Shown: positions 26,727 through 35,996 of the stretch, piece after piece | How positions within the stretch are numbered: the first letter of the stretch is position 1 | Layout of the letters: every line of letters begins with the position of its first letter | Source of the DNA: Candidatus Thiodiazotropha sp. | GTDB taxonomy: Bacteria; Pseudomonadota; Gammaproteobacteria; Chromatiales; Chromatiaceae | Length of the DNA stretch: 44,240 nt | Direction of reading: 5' to 3' | Assembly: GCA_023838465.1 (NCBI GenBank) | Contig: JAIVEQ010000035.1 | Location: forward strand, 1-44,240 | Notes under the pieces: generated by a model | Told to the model about the DNA's origin: nothing | The model's database searches: none | Seen by the model: the letters and a program-made list of their open reading frames with translations, nothing else | Position numbers and translations under genes: made by a program

Positions 26727-27263
26727 ATGATTTTCGATGTTGATGAAACGATACGCAAGCGAGCTAAAACACCTCATGAACTATCAATGCTAAATCTGGT
26801 GGGTTGTCATCTGATTGCTGCACCCGCCTCCATCGTACTCGATGTCGGATTGTTAGGTTTTTTGATTCCTTTGGCGTTGTCACTTTTGGTGATTGGTTTC
26901 ATCTGGTATCGAGCAGGGACTGCGGCTGTCCATGATGATTGGTTCGTAGCTGCTCACTGGCGTCTCTCCACTAATCGTACCCGCATTCTGATGGTGGGCT
27001 ACGCTATCAGTGCTGTCATACTTGGTATGGCTATGTTAGCAACTAGCGGCAGTTCAAAAGGCGATATCATGATGGTGGCCATCTCTCGAGTCGCAGTAGT
27101 GCCTACACTAATCACTGTTATGGTCTGTTTTGTTCTGGAGTCCGGTTCAATCTATCAGGCTGGAAGAGGTGAAGTACCGGATGGAATTACAAAACGTATG
27201 CCGCCACCGGAGAGTCTGGTGATCATTGAAAATGCTGCGCATGAAGTAGCAGGCAATGGCTGA
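26727..27263 (+). CDS. Small inner-membrane protein, unknown
   Basis: 178-residue protein with four predicted membrane helices (about 28-43, 45-63, 90-110 and 122-145) and hydrophilic ends. A short cytosolic stretch (AVHDDWFVAAHWRLSTNRTR) separates the helix pairs. ATG 26727 was chosen over the ATG at 26679 because GGGGAGAG lies about 9 bases upstream. Divergent from the IMPase-family gene and convergent with gloA. Family not recognised. Confidence 0.75.
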   Translation: MIFDVDETIRKRAKTPHELSMLNLVGCHLIAAPASIVLDVGLLGFLIPLALSLLVIGFIWYRAGTAAVHDDWFVAAHWRLSTNRTRILMVGYAISAVILGMAMLATSGSSKGDIMMVAISRVAVVPTLITVMVCFVLESGSIYQAGRGEVPDGITKRMPPPESLVIIENAAHEVAGNG

Positions 27264-27352
27264 CTTCTTCTAAAAACACCCGCTGTACTTCTTTTAACCC
27301 CATGTACTAGGGACTGTTAACAAGCCCTATAAAAAACGCCAAGGCAAGATGG

Positions 27353-27736
27353 TTATTTGGCACCCAACAATTCGATCTGGTAACCATCAGGGTCTTCAAT
27401 GAAAGCAATGATGGTGCTTCCTGCATTCATGGGACCTGCTTCGCGAATAATTTTACCACCTAGCGTGCGGATCTGGTCGGTTGCCTGATAGACATCGTCA
27501 ACTTCAATAGCCAAGTGTCCAAAACCATTTCCAAGATCATAGCTGTCGGTATCCCAATTATGGGTTAATTCGAGTACCGTATGGCTATTTTCATCACCAT
27601 AGCCGATGAACGCTAAAGTAAATTTGCCATCAGGATAATCTTTTTGTCTGAGTAATCGCATTCCTAACACTTGTGTATAGAAGTCGATGGATCTCTGTAA
27701 ATCACCAACCCGTAGCATAGTATGAAGTATACGCAT
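27353..27736 (-). CDS. gloA: Lactoylglutathione lyase (glyoxalase I)
   Basis: 127-residue VOC-fold metalloenzyme that converts the methylglyoxal-glutathione hemithioacetal to S-lactoylglutathione. The four expected metal ligands are visible: His5 (RILHTM), Glu in LELTHN, His in GFGHLAIEV and Glu in GYQIELL. The length is that of bacterial Ni-type GlxI. ATG 27736 has GGGAG at the right distance; a 13-codon extension reaches back into the preceding gene. It starts about 10 bases after the end of the GGDEF-EAL gene and is probably co-transcribed with it. Confidence 0.95.
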   Translation of the reverse strand: MRILHTMLRVGDLQRSIDFYTQVLGMRLLRQKDYPDGKFTLAFIGYGDENSHTVLELTHNWDTDSYDLGNGFGHLAIEVDDVYQATDQIRTLGGKIIREAGPMNAGSTIIAFIEDPDGYQIELLGAK

Positions 27737-27746
27737 AAATGACTCC

Positions 27747-30005
27747 CTATCGATCAGTGTCAAATCGCTTTGCACACTCTTCTGCAGTCATTGGTTTTCC
27801 ATAGCGATGACCTTGTGCCAATCGATAGTCGGATAAAATTAAATAAGTTTCTTGTTCAGCAGTCTCAACACCTTCAGCAAGTACTTCAATACCTAGGCGT
27901 TGCCCCAGATCCTGTACAGTTTGTATGATTGCCTGATTGCCAGCATCTCTCGATAGGTTATCTAAAAATATTTTGTCTAGCTTCAATCTGTCAATGGGGA
28001 GTTGTTTTAAACGTGCCAGGGATGAGTACCCGATGCCAAAATCATCAATGGCGATAGTAATACCGGTTGCTTTAAGATGTTGTAACACTTCAGCAGCCAC
28101 ATCAACTTGCCGGATAAACAGATTTTCTGTCACTTCCATTGCCAACCATTCGCCTACACAATCGGTATCTTCAAAAATCGTCTCTATCGATTGAAAAAAA
28201 TCCTCATGGAGAATTTCGCTCGCAGAGATATTGATTGCTATCGGGGGCGGATTCAGGCCACTGTTACGCCATTTCCCTATCTGGTTGCAGACATTACGTA
28301 GTACCCACTGGCCTATAGGAAATGCGAGTCCAACATCTTCGGCGAGATCGAGGAATTGGCTGGCCGACACCAGGCCATATCCAGGTCTATTCCAGCGTAA
28401 CAGCGCCTCTACACCTATCAATTTCTTTGTATGGAGTTCGTATTGGGGCTGAAAGAGCATCACAAAACCATCTTCTTCGACTGCGCTCTGTAGTTCGGAA
28501 ATGGTGTTGAGTCGCTCTTGTACCAACAGTGTCATGCTTGGGTCATAGAGTTGGTAGTTGTTTCGCGATCGCCGTTTGGCTCGATACATGGCCGTATCCG
28601 CATTCTGTAGCAATAACTTGCCATCCATTCCGTCATTCGGGAATAGGCTGATGCCGATACTGACTGACGGGTGGAGCCGCTTGCCATGCAAGGTAACAAT
28701 CTGGCGTACAGTTTCGATGGTATGCTGCGCTACTGATGTGGCATCCTCCGGTCGCCTGATATCTTCCAGCAGTATGACGAACTCATCACCACTAAGGCGG
28801 GAAACAACATCACCACTGCGCACAGCTTTGAGCAGACGTTTTGCAGTAATACCCAGTAGTGTATCTCCAGCATCATGACCCAGACTATCATTGACTTCCT
28901 TAAATCTATCTAGGTCAAGAAATAGCAGCGCAAGCATAGTTTGGTTCCTATCTGCCCTGGCTACAGCTTGTTCTAAAAGGCTGTTGAACATGAAACGATT
29001 CGGTAATTCGGTCAGGGTGTCTTTTTCAGCAAGTTGTTGTAGTTGATGTTTCTTAATCTGTAGTTCATCCAATACCTCCAGATGCTCTGTGATATCCCGA
29101 TAGGTTACTACGATACCTGTGCTGTTGTTATCGCCATCAGAGAGGGGACTCGCTTGGAGCTCCATGCGTCGAAACCTGTCGTGGCTTTGAGGGATTTTAT
29201 GGATACATTTTACTGGCCGATCATTTTGAATGACATCCTGGGACATCTCATTGGATGGAATAATATATTTCTGGAATTCTTCGTCATCAATGCCAACACC
29301 GGATGTGGACAATTCGCTTGCAGTATGGTTTTGTAGAATAAGTTCCCGCTCAGTGCTGAAAACATACAGTGGATCGGCTACAGCATCGATAATGGACTGC
29401 AGGTTCGACTTACTTTTGTTCAGTTTGCGTAAGAAACTCTCTATGACGATCCAGGCGAAACCAATAAACAGCATACTGATCGCTCCCGACCACCAGAGTT
29501 TTTGCTGAATATCGCTTATCAGTGTATCGAGAAACTCCCGGCCAGCATAAAAACGGGCGATACCCACAAGGATTTGTCTCTTTTCATGGAAGAGTGGAAT
29601 TTCCGATATAAAGCAGTCTGTGCATTTTACTGCACCTTGAGCCAGCTCAAGGGTGTCAGGTTTAGTATCAATGACCGTAAAATCGATTTCCAATTCGATA
29701 CGATGTATCACCGGTGTCCAAGTGGCGGGGTCACGCACTAGCAGTATAGAGTCCATTGCTTGCTCTAATTCGAGTGAAATGAATCTAGATTCGGCACTGA
29801 GTGACTTGGCGAGAATACCAGCATGAGCCTGGGCCAGGGTATTGGCCTGGGTTTGTGCCTGTGTGGTTAAGCGAGGTTCGAGGCTGAATAGCCAATAAGC
29901 GGCAACCAGCAGACTCAGTGTAATAGCCAGGGTGATAAATACCATTGCCAGACCATGGCTCTGGGCCAGCACTTCCAGTCTGTGCTGTTTTGAATGGCTA
30001 TTCAT
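27747..30005 (-). CDS. Membrane GGDEF-EAL protein with periplasmic and PAS domains
   Basis: 752-residue dual c-di-GMP protein. Helices at about 18-42 and 170-192 bracket a periplasmic sensor of about 125 residues that includes a CTDC pair. A PAS domain (about 205-315) precedes the GGDEF domain (about 330-490), whose active-site loop is SGDEF, a substitution often compatible with activity. The EAL domain (about 500-745) keeps GVEALLRW, DDFGIGYSSL and EGVET, so phosphodiesterase activity is expected. Its start overlaps the YfiR-like gene's end by 8 bp, recalling the YfiR-YfiN pair in which the periplasmic protein controls the cyclase; that functional parallel is inference. gloA follows. Confidence 0.9.
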   Translation of the reverse strand: MNSHSKQHRLEVLAQSHGLAMVFITLAITLSLLVAAYWLFSLEPRLTTQAQTQANTLAQAHAGILAKSLSAESRFISLELEQAMDSILLVRDPATWTPVIHRIELEIDFTVIDTKPDTLELAQGAVKCTDCFISEIPLFHEKRQILVGIARFYAGREFLDTLISDIQQKLWWSGAISMLFIGFAWIVIESFLRKLNKSKSNLQSIIDAVADPLYVFSTERELILQNHTASELSTSGVGIDDEEFQKYIIPSNEMSQDVIQNDRPVKCIHKIPQSHDRFRRMELQASPLSDGDNNSTGIVVTYRDITEHLEVLDELQIKKHQLQQLAEKDTLTELPNRFMFNSLLEQAVARADRNQTMLALLFLDLDRFKEVNDSLGHDAGDTLLGITAKRLLKAVRSGDVVSRLSGDEFVILLEDIRRPEDATSVAQHTIETVRQIVTLHGKRLHPSVSIGISLFPNDGMDGKLLLQNADTAMYRAKRRSRNNYQLYDPSMTLLVQERLNTISELQSAVEEDGFVMLFQPQYELHTKKLIGVEALLRWNRPGYGLVSASQFLDLAEDVGLAFPIGQWVLRNVCNQIGKWRNSGLNPPPIAINISASEILHEDFFQSIETIFEDTDCVGEWLAMEVTENLFIRQVDVAAEVLQHLKATGITIAIDDFGIGYSSLARLKQLPIDRLKLDKIFLDNLSRDAGNQAIIQTVQDLGQRLGIEVLAEGVETAEQETYLILSDYRLAQGHRYGKPMTAEECAKRFDTDR

Positions 30006-30582
30006 GGTAGGTCTTGGCTATCCTTAAAAAGAAAGGCTTGAAGCTAATGGCACCCCTTTTGGCCTGAGTCATATTGACGATGGGAAGTATACGGTCGGAG
30101 ACGTGAAGACCAGCAACAGCTCCACGCATGACATCTCCAGCAAAAGGGGAAAACACCAGTGTATGATGGTTTATCACCCAGTTGTCGAATAGTTCAGATT
30201 GTATGCCAGGTGATGTAATGAATAGGGCTGCAATCTGTTGGTTTTTGTATTGATCAATGGATGTCTGAGATACGATATCAATTTGCAGAGGATAGCCGCC
30301 AATTTGATCCAGTTCCTGAAGTTTGTCAGCAACGACTCCAGCTTGTAATCGATCCTGCTCGTGTAACACCAATATTCGCAATTTTCCATTGGCTGTACGT
30401 TTTTCTGCAAGCTTCATATCGGCGCTTATACAGGCTGGAAATAGACGTATTCCAACACTGAGGCGCTGATTTTCCTCTGGCCACAGTCCTTGGGCTATGG
30501 AAGTTGTTGTGACGTATAAAAACAGTAGCCACAGGAAACTGGTAGTTGTTATTGTTCTCCTGTGATGCTCCTTTCCTTCCAC
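29998..30582 (-). CDS. YfiR-like (DUF4154-type) periplasmic protein
   Basis: 194-residue exported protein. A signal-anchor-like N-terminus (SFLWLLFLYVTTTSIAQG) is followed by an alpha/beta domain with VGIRLFPACI, KLRILVLHEQD and IAALFITSPG, and the end AISFKPFFLRIAKTYHE resembles the conserved tail of YfiR/DUF4154 proteins. YfiR binds and inhibits a membrane diguanylate cyclase in the periplasm. Here the stop overlaps the start of a membrane GGDEF-EAL protein with a periplasmic sensor, so a similar partnership is plausible. The family call is by resemblance only. Confidence 0.6.
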   Translation of the reverse strand: MEGKEHHRRTITTTSFLWLLFLYVTTTSIAQGLWPEENQRLSVGIRLFPACISADMKLAEKRTANGKLRILVLHEQDRLQAGVVADKLQELDQIGGYPLQIDIVSQTSIDQYKNQQIAALFITSPGIQSELFDNWVINHHTLVFSPFAGDVMRGAVAGLHVSDRILPIVNMTQAKRGAISFKPFFLRIAKTYHE

Positions 30583-30604
30583 AATATGCCCTTGGTCTGT
30601 ATGC

Positions 30605-30892
30605 GTCTATATGTCGTAACTAAGCGATAGCCACCAACGCCGGCCAGGTCGCAGGTAGTCGCGATCTTGGCTCAAGGTTGGAGCGGTGGTGTCTGCCCAC
30701 AAAGTACAACTGAATAGCAACAGCCCAGTCAATGACCGGTTTCAAAAGAAGCTCCAGATTGGACAGCCACACATCAACACAGGGCAGCTTATCTCCATAT
30801 AGGTGAAATCCTGCGTTTACATGGGAGGAATTGGTGTCGGTTTTCAGGTTATGTCCCAGGCGTTGCTGATATTCAAATTCGAAATCTTGCAT
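30605..30892 (-). pseudogene. Frameshifted C-terminal remnant of an outer-membrane beta-barrel gene
   Basis: A 90-codon frame from ATG 30892 reads like the last strands of a TonB-dependent-receptor or porin-type barrel (MQDFEFEYQQRLGH, LYFVGRHHR). About 30 codons before the end another frame takes over with QDRDYLRPGRRWW then LSLSYDI and a TAG at about 30605-30607, exactly how such barrels end. The two overlap near 30680-30695, indicating a single-base frameshift. No N-terminal part, signal or plug lies upstream; a stop occurs just before 30892. It sits ahead of the YfiR-like/GGDEF pair, where a barrel gene is sometimes found. A sequencing error could explain the shift but not the missing 5' part. 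Confidence 0.6.
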
Positions 30893-31130
30893 CCCGGCTA
30901 ACAGGCAAGATTAGTTTGGTTGCTTGATGACGGGAAATGGACCACATAATTCCGTTTCGTTTGAAACTTTTTACCCTTTGTGACTGATTTTCCTATGTAA
31001 ACCACTTTTTTACAAATCAATGGGTTTTATGGGATTAATAATCGTTAATATTCGAAGATTGCATTTTCCACATGCCGGGTAAAAAAAGGAATATTTTGCA
31101 AAAGTGGTTGGATAGCGCAAAATGTCCTGA

Positions 31131-32657
31131 TCAGTCGAGAAGCAGGTATATCAGTGAAGTCAACATGCCTGTGGCTGGTACTGTCACAAACCATGCCAGC
31201 ATGATTCGAATAAAGGTTGAGCGTTTAACGAATTCATGTCGGTAGAGTTTTTGTAATGATTTACGCTCCTTTTTACTGAGTTTTATTCTGCTATCCGATG
31301 CATCGAGTTTAGTAAGCAGACGACCCTTTTCGCTAAACGTTGATTGATCGAATTGAGAGATGAAATGTTCAATTTCAGCCTGGTTCTGGCCCTGTTGGTG
31401 GCGTCTAAGTGTTTCCAGAAGAATGGCATAATTTGTCTTTAGGGCCTCTCGTAAAAAACCAATCCCGAATACGGCGCCTACGGCTGTGTGTGTACTACTG
31501 ACAGGGAGTCCAAGTTGACTTGCCAGGAGTACGGTAATAGTGACAGAGGTGACAATGCAGAATGCCCTCACCTGATCGAGCTCAGTAATTTCACTGCCAA
31601 TTGTTTTTATCAGCCGTTTACCATAAAGAACCAATCCAAGTGCTATACCCATGGCGCCAATCAATAGCATCCAGGTAGACAGATTTGGCTGATAGACGCT
31701 ATTTGTGATAGCTGCCGCCTCTTTGATGGCAATGAGCGGGCCGATAGCATTGGCGACATCGTTCGATCCATGGGCGAAGCTCAGTAATCCTGCTGCCAGC
31801 AGGAGAGGCATGTTAAACAGTCTGTTGACAGCTGATTTGGTATTGGGAAGCAGGGCGGTACGTTGCACGATACTGGGTTTTATCACCAAATAGACACCCA
31901 GGCCTATCATGAAACCACATATCAATGCTGTCTGTAGATCGACTCGCCAACTGGTTTTGACGCCTTTAATCAGCAAATAGCTGGTAAAGGTCCATGTCAT
32001 AAATCCTACCAGTAGAGGTAGTGCCTTTCCGGCGGCCTTTGACATGTTGTCCTGATAGGTAATGGTGCGCTTTATCAGGTAGAGCAATACCGCAGCAATG
32101 AATCCACCCAGTAGGGGAGAGATCAACCAGCTGGCTGTGATAGTTGCAATGGTGTTCCAATTAGCTACAGCCATTCCACCAACGGTCATTCCAGCCCCCA
32201 ATACGCCACCGACAATAGTATGGGTTGTGGAGACGGGGGTACCTGTGAGGGTGGCGATGTTCAGCCATATGGCACTACCAAGCATGGCTGAAAACATGAC
32301 CCGGATGATCGTCTCTGAATCACGGAATTGGGTAGTATCGATAATGCCCTGCTTGATGGTACTTATCACTTCATCACCTGCAAGGAAGGCTCCGGCAGCT
32401 TCAAACAATGCTGCGAATAGCATGGCTCCTGTTAGACCGATCACAGCAGAGCCAACCAGAGGCCCGATGTTGTTACCGGCATCATTTGCACCAATATTCA
32501 ACGCCATATAGCCACCCAGTACAGCAGCTAAAATCATCATGCCATTTTCATTGATGCCACTGAAGAAAAGTTGTGAGGTGGCAACGATCCCGATCAGAAA
32601 CAACAAAGCAAGCACATGATTCATCGGGTAGAGAGCTTGATGGGTTGCTTTCAACAC
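31131..32657 (-). CDS. PiT-family inorganic phosphate transporter
   Basis: 508-residue polytopic inner-membrane protein of the PiT (PHO4) family, which imports metal-phosphate or phosphate with a cation. Both signature repeats are present: GANDAGNNIGPLVGS (about 56) and HGSNDVANAIGPL (about 296), and the paired TGTPVSTTHTIVGG and LGLPVSSTHTAVGA segments. A charged cytosolic region of about 70 residues (about 400-475) precedes the last helix. GTG at 32657 has GAGAAG upstream. The gap 30893-31130 contains only AT-rich sequence. Confidence 0.93.
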   Translation of the reverse strand: MLKATHQALYPMNHVLALLFLIGIVATSQLFFSGINENGMMILAAVLGGYMALNIGANDAGNNIGPLVGSAVIGLTGAMLFAALFEAAGAFLAGDEVISTIKQGIIDTTQFRDSETIIRVMFSAMLGSAIWLNIATLTGTPVSTTHTIVGGVLGAGMTVGGMAVANWNTIATITASWLISPLLGGFIAAVLLYLIKRTITYQDNMSKAAGKALPLLVGFMTWTFTSYLLIKGVKTSWRVDLQTALICGFMIGLGVYLVIKPSIVQRTALLPNTKSAVNRLFNMPLLLAAGLLSFAHGSNDVANAIGPLIAIKEAAAITNSVYQPNLSTWMLLIGAMGIALGLVLYGKRLIKTIGSEITELDQVRAFCIVTSVTITVLLASQLGLPVSSTHTAVGAVFGIGFLREALKTNYAILLETLRRHQQGQNQAEIEHFISQFDQSTFSEKGRLLTKLDASDSRIKLSKKERKSLQKLYRHEFVKRSTFIRIMLAWFVTVPATGMLTSLIYLLLD

Positions 32658-32680
32658 TTCTCAATGCCTATTGTCTACGC

Positions 32681-32845
32681 TAGGAGCCTGTCGGACATAG
32701 GATGAATCGACTGCGGAAAAGCCATGTTGGCCAGATTTCCCGATTAAATGCGTTAAATAGGCTCACTATTCGTCTCATTTAATCGATAAACCTGACTCTA
32801 AACGGCTTTCCCTCGTCACGATCACCTAAGTCTGACAGACTCCTA
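32681..32845. repeat. MITE-like hairpin element (165 bp)
   Basis: 32681-32701 and 32825-32845 are inverted copies matching at 18 of 21 positions (core TAGGAG.CTGTC.GAC.TAGG). Pairing continues inward over most of the length, including CGATTAAATG on the left and its complement on the right, so the whole unit can fold into one long stem. No ORF. It fills the gap between the PiT and DUF2959 genes. Confidence 0.65.
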
Positions 32846-32889
32846 GCAGGGTGGAATGCATGAGCTCTGCAATTATTTACTGGTTCTCT

Positions 32890-33537
32890 CTATGAGGTTT
32901 GCATGTTGCGGATAAATTCGTCGGATTGTTTGATCGACTGATTCATCCGGTTGATCAGGTTATTGATATCGGTTTTGAGATTACCGAACTCTCCACGCAG
33001 TGAGCCAATCGCCTGAGCGTTGAGGTTGTGCTTAAGAAACAGCACATTGTCACGGAAAGTATTGAGTACCGGTTGCATGCTGCTTTCAGCCTGTTTCATT
33101 GAACTCAGCATCTTTTTGTAGCGTGCTTTCGTCTGGCTAAGTTTTTGGGCGCTGGTCGCCTTCAAACTCTTGTTTTCATAAAGATCCAACTCTTCCTGCC
33201 ACTCTTCGAAAAGGTCCTCAGCTACAGACTCCACTTTTTTGATACGGTCTGTCACTTCAGAAGCAGCAGCCTCACTGGCCTCAAATTCATGATTGAGACT
33301 GTCATAGGCACGTTTCAGGTCGCTATCCTCCAGACGGATTACCGATGCGAATTGATCCAGTGCCGACTGAAACTGTTCCTGGGCCTCAGCTTGAGCATCT
33401 CGTGCCGATTCAACCCGGTCGACCATGATGTCCCGCTTGTGAATGCCAACCTTTTCCATAGTGTCGTAGTAGACACTCGAGCAACCGGAAATAAGCACCA
33501 TGAATACAATGATGGAAAACTGGCGTATTGAGAGCAT
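32890..33537 (-). CDS. DUF2959 family lipoprotein
   Basis: 215-residue exported protein. The signal peptide ends in a lipobox (ISGC, Cys about 19), giving a lipid-anchored protein. The rest is almost wholly alpha-helical and coiled-coil-like with many Glu, Lys and Gln residues, matching DUF2959 (early pattern YYDTMEKVGIHKRDIMVDRV, which I recognise as typical of the family). Function unknown. Monocistronic, facing away from the EamA transporter. Confidence 0.85.
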   Translation of the reverse strand: MLSIRQFSIIVFMVLISGCSSVYYDTMEKVGIHKRDIMVDRVESARDAQAEAQEQFQSALDQFASVIRLEDSDLKRAYDSLNHEFEASEAAASEVTDRIKKVESVAEDLFEEWQEELDLYENKSLKATSAQKLSQTKARYKKMLSSMKQAESSMQPVLNTFRDNVLFLKHNLNAQAIGSLRGEFGNLKTDINNLINRMNQSIKQSDEFIRNMQTS

Positions 33538-33679
33538 GTGAACTAATCCTCTTGGAATCTGTTAGATTGACCAATTCTGCCACAGAGTGATTGGCGAATG
33601 CGATGCTTGGTCGCGGGTAAAGTAGGTTATAAATCCATTAAATATGTAAAGATAAGTGTCAGGGATTGGGTTGTTGGGT

Positions 33680-34567
33680 ATGTTATATAAGCAGAATTTG
33701 CTTTTAGGAGCACTCTTTATCCTGCTGTCGGAGTTGATGTTTGCCTCGATGGGCGCAACTGTGAAGTTTGTGACACAGGCTTTACCCAGTGAGATGGCTG
33801 TATTCATGCGCAACTTGTTCGGTCTGGCACTGTTGATGCCGCTGGTGTGGAGTCATGGGTGGGTTAGCTTACGAACAGAGATCTTCCCATTCCACCTGTT
33901 ACGTTCTGTAGCCGGGGTTTCAGCAATGTACTGTTTTTTCTATGCGCTGGCTAATCTCCCGTTAGCGGATGGGATGCTATTGAAGATGACATCTCCTCTG
34001 TTCATGCCATTGATCGCCTGGTTTTGGCTTAGTGAGCCACTACGGCAACGAATTTTTCTGGCCATTGGTATTGGTTTTGTGGGGGTTATTCTGGTTTTGA
34101 ATCCAGAGGGTGAATTTAATCGCATTGCACTAATCGGTCTGCTGGGTGGGGGCTTGGCATCGCTGGCAAAAGTGAGTCTGCGTCGCCTTGGACGGACTGA
34201 GCCCTCAGTAAGGGTGGTTTTCTATTTCGCATTATTGAGTTCCATTATCTCCTCAGTCCCTATGTTTTGGAGCTGGCAGCAGCCGACACCCAGCCAGTGG
34301 GCATGGTTGGCCTTGATAGGCCTGATGGGTACGCTCGGTCAATTGATGCTAACGCGTGGTTATGCCATAGCAGCAGCGGCCAGGATCAGCCCGGTGACCT
34401 ATTCATCTGTGTTGTTCGGCGCAGGATATGGCTATCTTTTTTGGGATGAGAGACTAAGCGTGCAGTTCATTTTGGGTGCGCTGTTGATTGCCATTGCTGG
34501 TATCCTGGCAATCGGCTCGCGGGAGCGTATTGATGATACGCTGGTCAGCGATCCGACAAGACCTTGA
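33680..34567 (+). CDS. EamA/DMT-family transporter
   Basis: 295-residue inner-membrane protein with ten hydrophobic segments in two EamA halves, of the drug/metabolite transporter superfamily. The first half begins LLGALFILLSELMFASMGATVKF, and ADGMLLKMTSPLFMPLIAWFWL is a characteristic patch. It likely exports a small metabolite; the substrate cannot be inferred. I start at ATG 33680 rather than the GTG at 33656, which adds eight non-conserved-looking residues. dgt follows about 65 bases on. Confidence 0.85.
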   Translation: MLYKQNLLLGALFILLSELMFASMGATVKFVTQALPSEMAVFMRNLFGLALLMPLVWSHGWVSLRTEIFPFHLLRSVAGVSAMYCFFYALANLPLADGMLLKMTSPLFMPLIAWFWLSEPLRQRIFLAIGIGFVGVILVLNPEGEFNRIALIGLLGGGLASLAKVSLRRLGRTEPSVRVVFYFALLSSIISSVPMFWSWQQPTPSQWAWLALIGLMGTLGQLMLTRGYAIAAAARISPVTYSSVLFGAGYGYLFWDERLSVQFILGALLIAIAGILAIGSRERIDDTLVSDPTRP

Positions 34568-34634
34568 TACTAACCTATGTTCGGGTTAGTAGAATGACTG
34601 ACTACTGAATGGCTTTGAAGGATTGATTAGACGC

Positions 34635-35996
34635 ATGTCGATGAACTGGTCTCAACTGCTCTCCCGGAAACGCTTGGGTACAAGCGACCACTCAACCAGC
34701 AGTGCCACACGTACCGACTTTCAACGGGATCTGGACCGTATCGTTTTCTCCTCGGCCTTTCGGCGTATGCAGGATAAGACACAGATCTTCCCCCTTTCAA
34801 AAATTGATTATGTGCGTACCCGTCTGACCCACAGCCTGGAATCCTCCAGTGTCGGCCGATCATTGGGGACCCTGGTCGGCGAGCAGATCATCTCACGTCA
34901 CGGCCTTACTGAAAACGAAGCCTCCGATTTCGGCGATATCTGCGCTGCTGCCTGCCTTGCCCACGATATCGGTAATCCCCCATTCGGACACTCTGGTGAA
35001 GATGCCATCCGTCATTGGGCGGAGACCGCCAATTATGGCCAACAACGGGTTGCGGTTCTGCAAGGCAGTCAGCGTGAGGATTTCCTGAACTTTGAAGGTA
35101 ATTCCCAAGGCTTTCGTGTTGTCACACGTCTGCAGAACAGAGATAACCCGGGTGGATTGCAATTGACTTGCGCCACCCTGGCTGCCTTTACCAAGTACCC
35201 CCGTGAATCCTGCATCGGTAAAGGACGCTTTGATGGGGTCAGTGCCAACAAACCCGGATTTACCGCACAGGATCAAAACAATTTCACTGAAGTGGCAGAG
35301 ACGGTCGGACTGGTGCGCCGTGATCCGGTATTAGCCATCTGGCATCGACATCCATTAGCCTTTCTGGTGGAAGCAGCTGATGACATCTGTTATCGGGTTA
35401 TCGACATCGAGGATGGTTTTCGTCTAGGGCACCTTAGCTTTCAAGAGGCTATGGAGCTGTTCAATGCTGTCCTGCCAGACTCTACGAAACAGAACAGTCG
35501 ATTGAGTCGTATCAGTGGTGACAAAGAGAAGATAGAGTTTTTACGCGCCAAGGTGATCAGTCAGGCGATCAGCGAGATCCTGAGTTGTTTTCTCGATCAC
35601 GAACAGGCGATCCTTGATGGTCATTTTGATCATCCGCTGATGAGCCAAATTCCCCATCGTATGGAGATGGACCGCCTGATCGAGGTGGCGCATGAGAGGA
35701 TTTACATTGCTCCAGAGGTGATTGAGATTGAGACCGCAGGTTTTCAAGTGATCAGTGAGTTGCTGGAACGATTCATCCCTATCATTGACGATGTTGCAGA
35801 GCATGGTAAGGACGCCAGTCCGCGCAGTCAGATGATGATTCGTCTGATTCCCGACCAGTTCATCGGCCCACAGGGTTCACCAGCAGAAGATGACTACACC
35901 CGGCTGTTACGCCTGACTGATTTTGTTTCCGGTATGACCGACTCCTATGCCGTATCGCTCTATAAAAAGGTCACCGGCATTTCGCTCCCAGGCTGA
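34635..35996 (+). CDS. dgt: Deoxyguanosinetriphosphate triphosphohydrolase (dGTPase)
   Basis: 453-residue HD-domain enzyme that cleaves dGTP to deoxyguanosine and tripolyphosphate. It opens with the family's FSSAFRRMQDKTQIFPL and RTRLTHSLESSSVGRSLG. The HD metal site is AHDIGNPPFGHSGEDAI (His-Asp about 115-116), and a further metal-ligand Asp lies in EAADDICYRVIDIED. The size fits bacterial Dgt proteins. GAAGGA lies about 13 bases before ATG 34635; ATG 34641 (MNWSQLL) is equally likely. Sits downstream of the EamA gene, possibly co-transcribed. Confidence 0.92.
   Translation: MSMNWSQLLSRKRLGTSDHSTSSATRTDFQRDLDRIVFSSAFRRMQDKTQIFPLSKIDYVRTRLTHSLESSSVGRSLGTLVGEQIISRHGLTENEASDFGDICAAACLAHDIGNPPFGHSGEDAIRHWAETANYGQQRVAVLQGSQREDFLNFEGNSQGFRVVTRLQNRDNPGGLQLTCATLAAFTKYPRESCIGKGRFDGVSANKPGFTAQDQNNFTEVAETVGLVRRDPVLAIWHRHPLAFLVEAADDICYRVIDIEDGFRLGHLSFQEAMELFNAVLPDSTKQNSRLSRISGDKEKIEFLRAKVISQAISEILSCFLDHEQAILDGHFDHPLMSQIPHRMEMDRLIEVAHERIYIAPEVIEIETAGFQVISELLERFIPIIDDVAEHGKDASPRSQMMIRLIPDQFIGPQGSPAEDDYTRLLRLTDFVSGMTDSYAVSLYKKVTGISLPG

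Noticed and set aside
30620..30892. Intact 90-residue protein
   Set aside because: The true barrel C-terminus (RRWW then LSLSYDI) is in another frame, so this is a frameshifted remnant.
32098..32511. 137-codon plus-strand ORF
   Set aside because: Lies antisense inside the PiT transporter gene, whose frame carries both family signatures.
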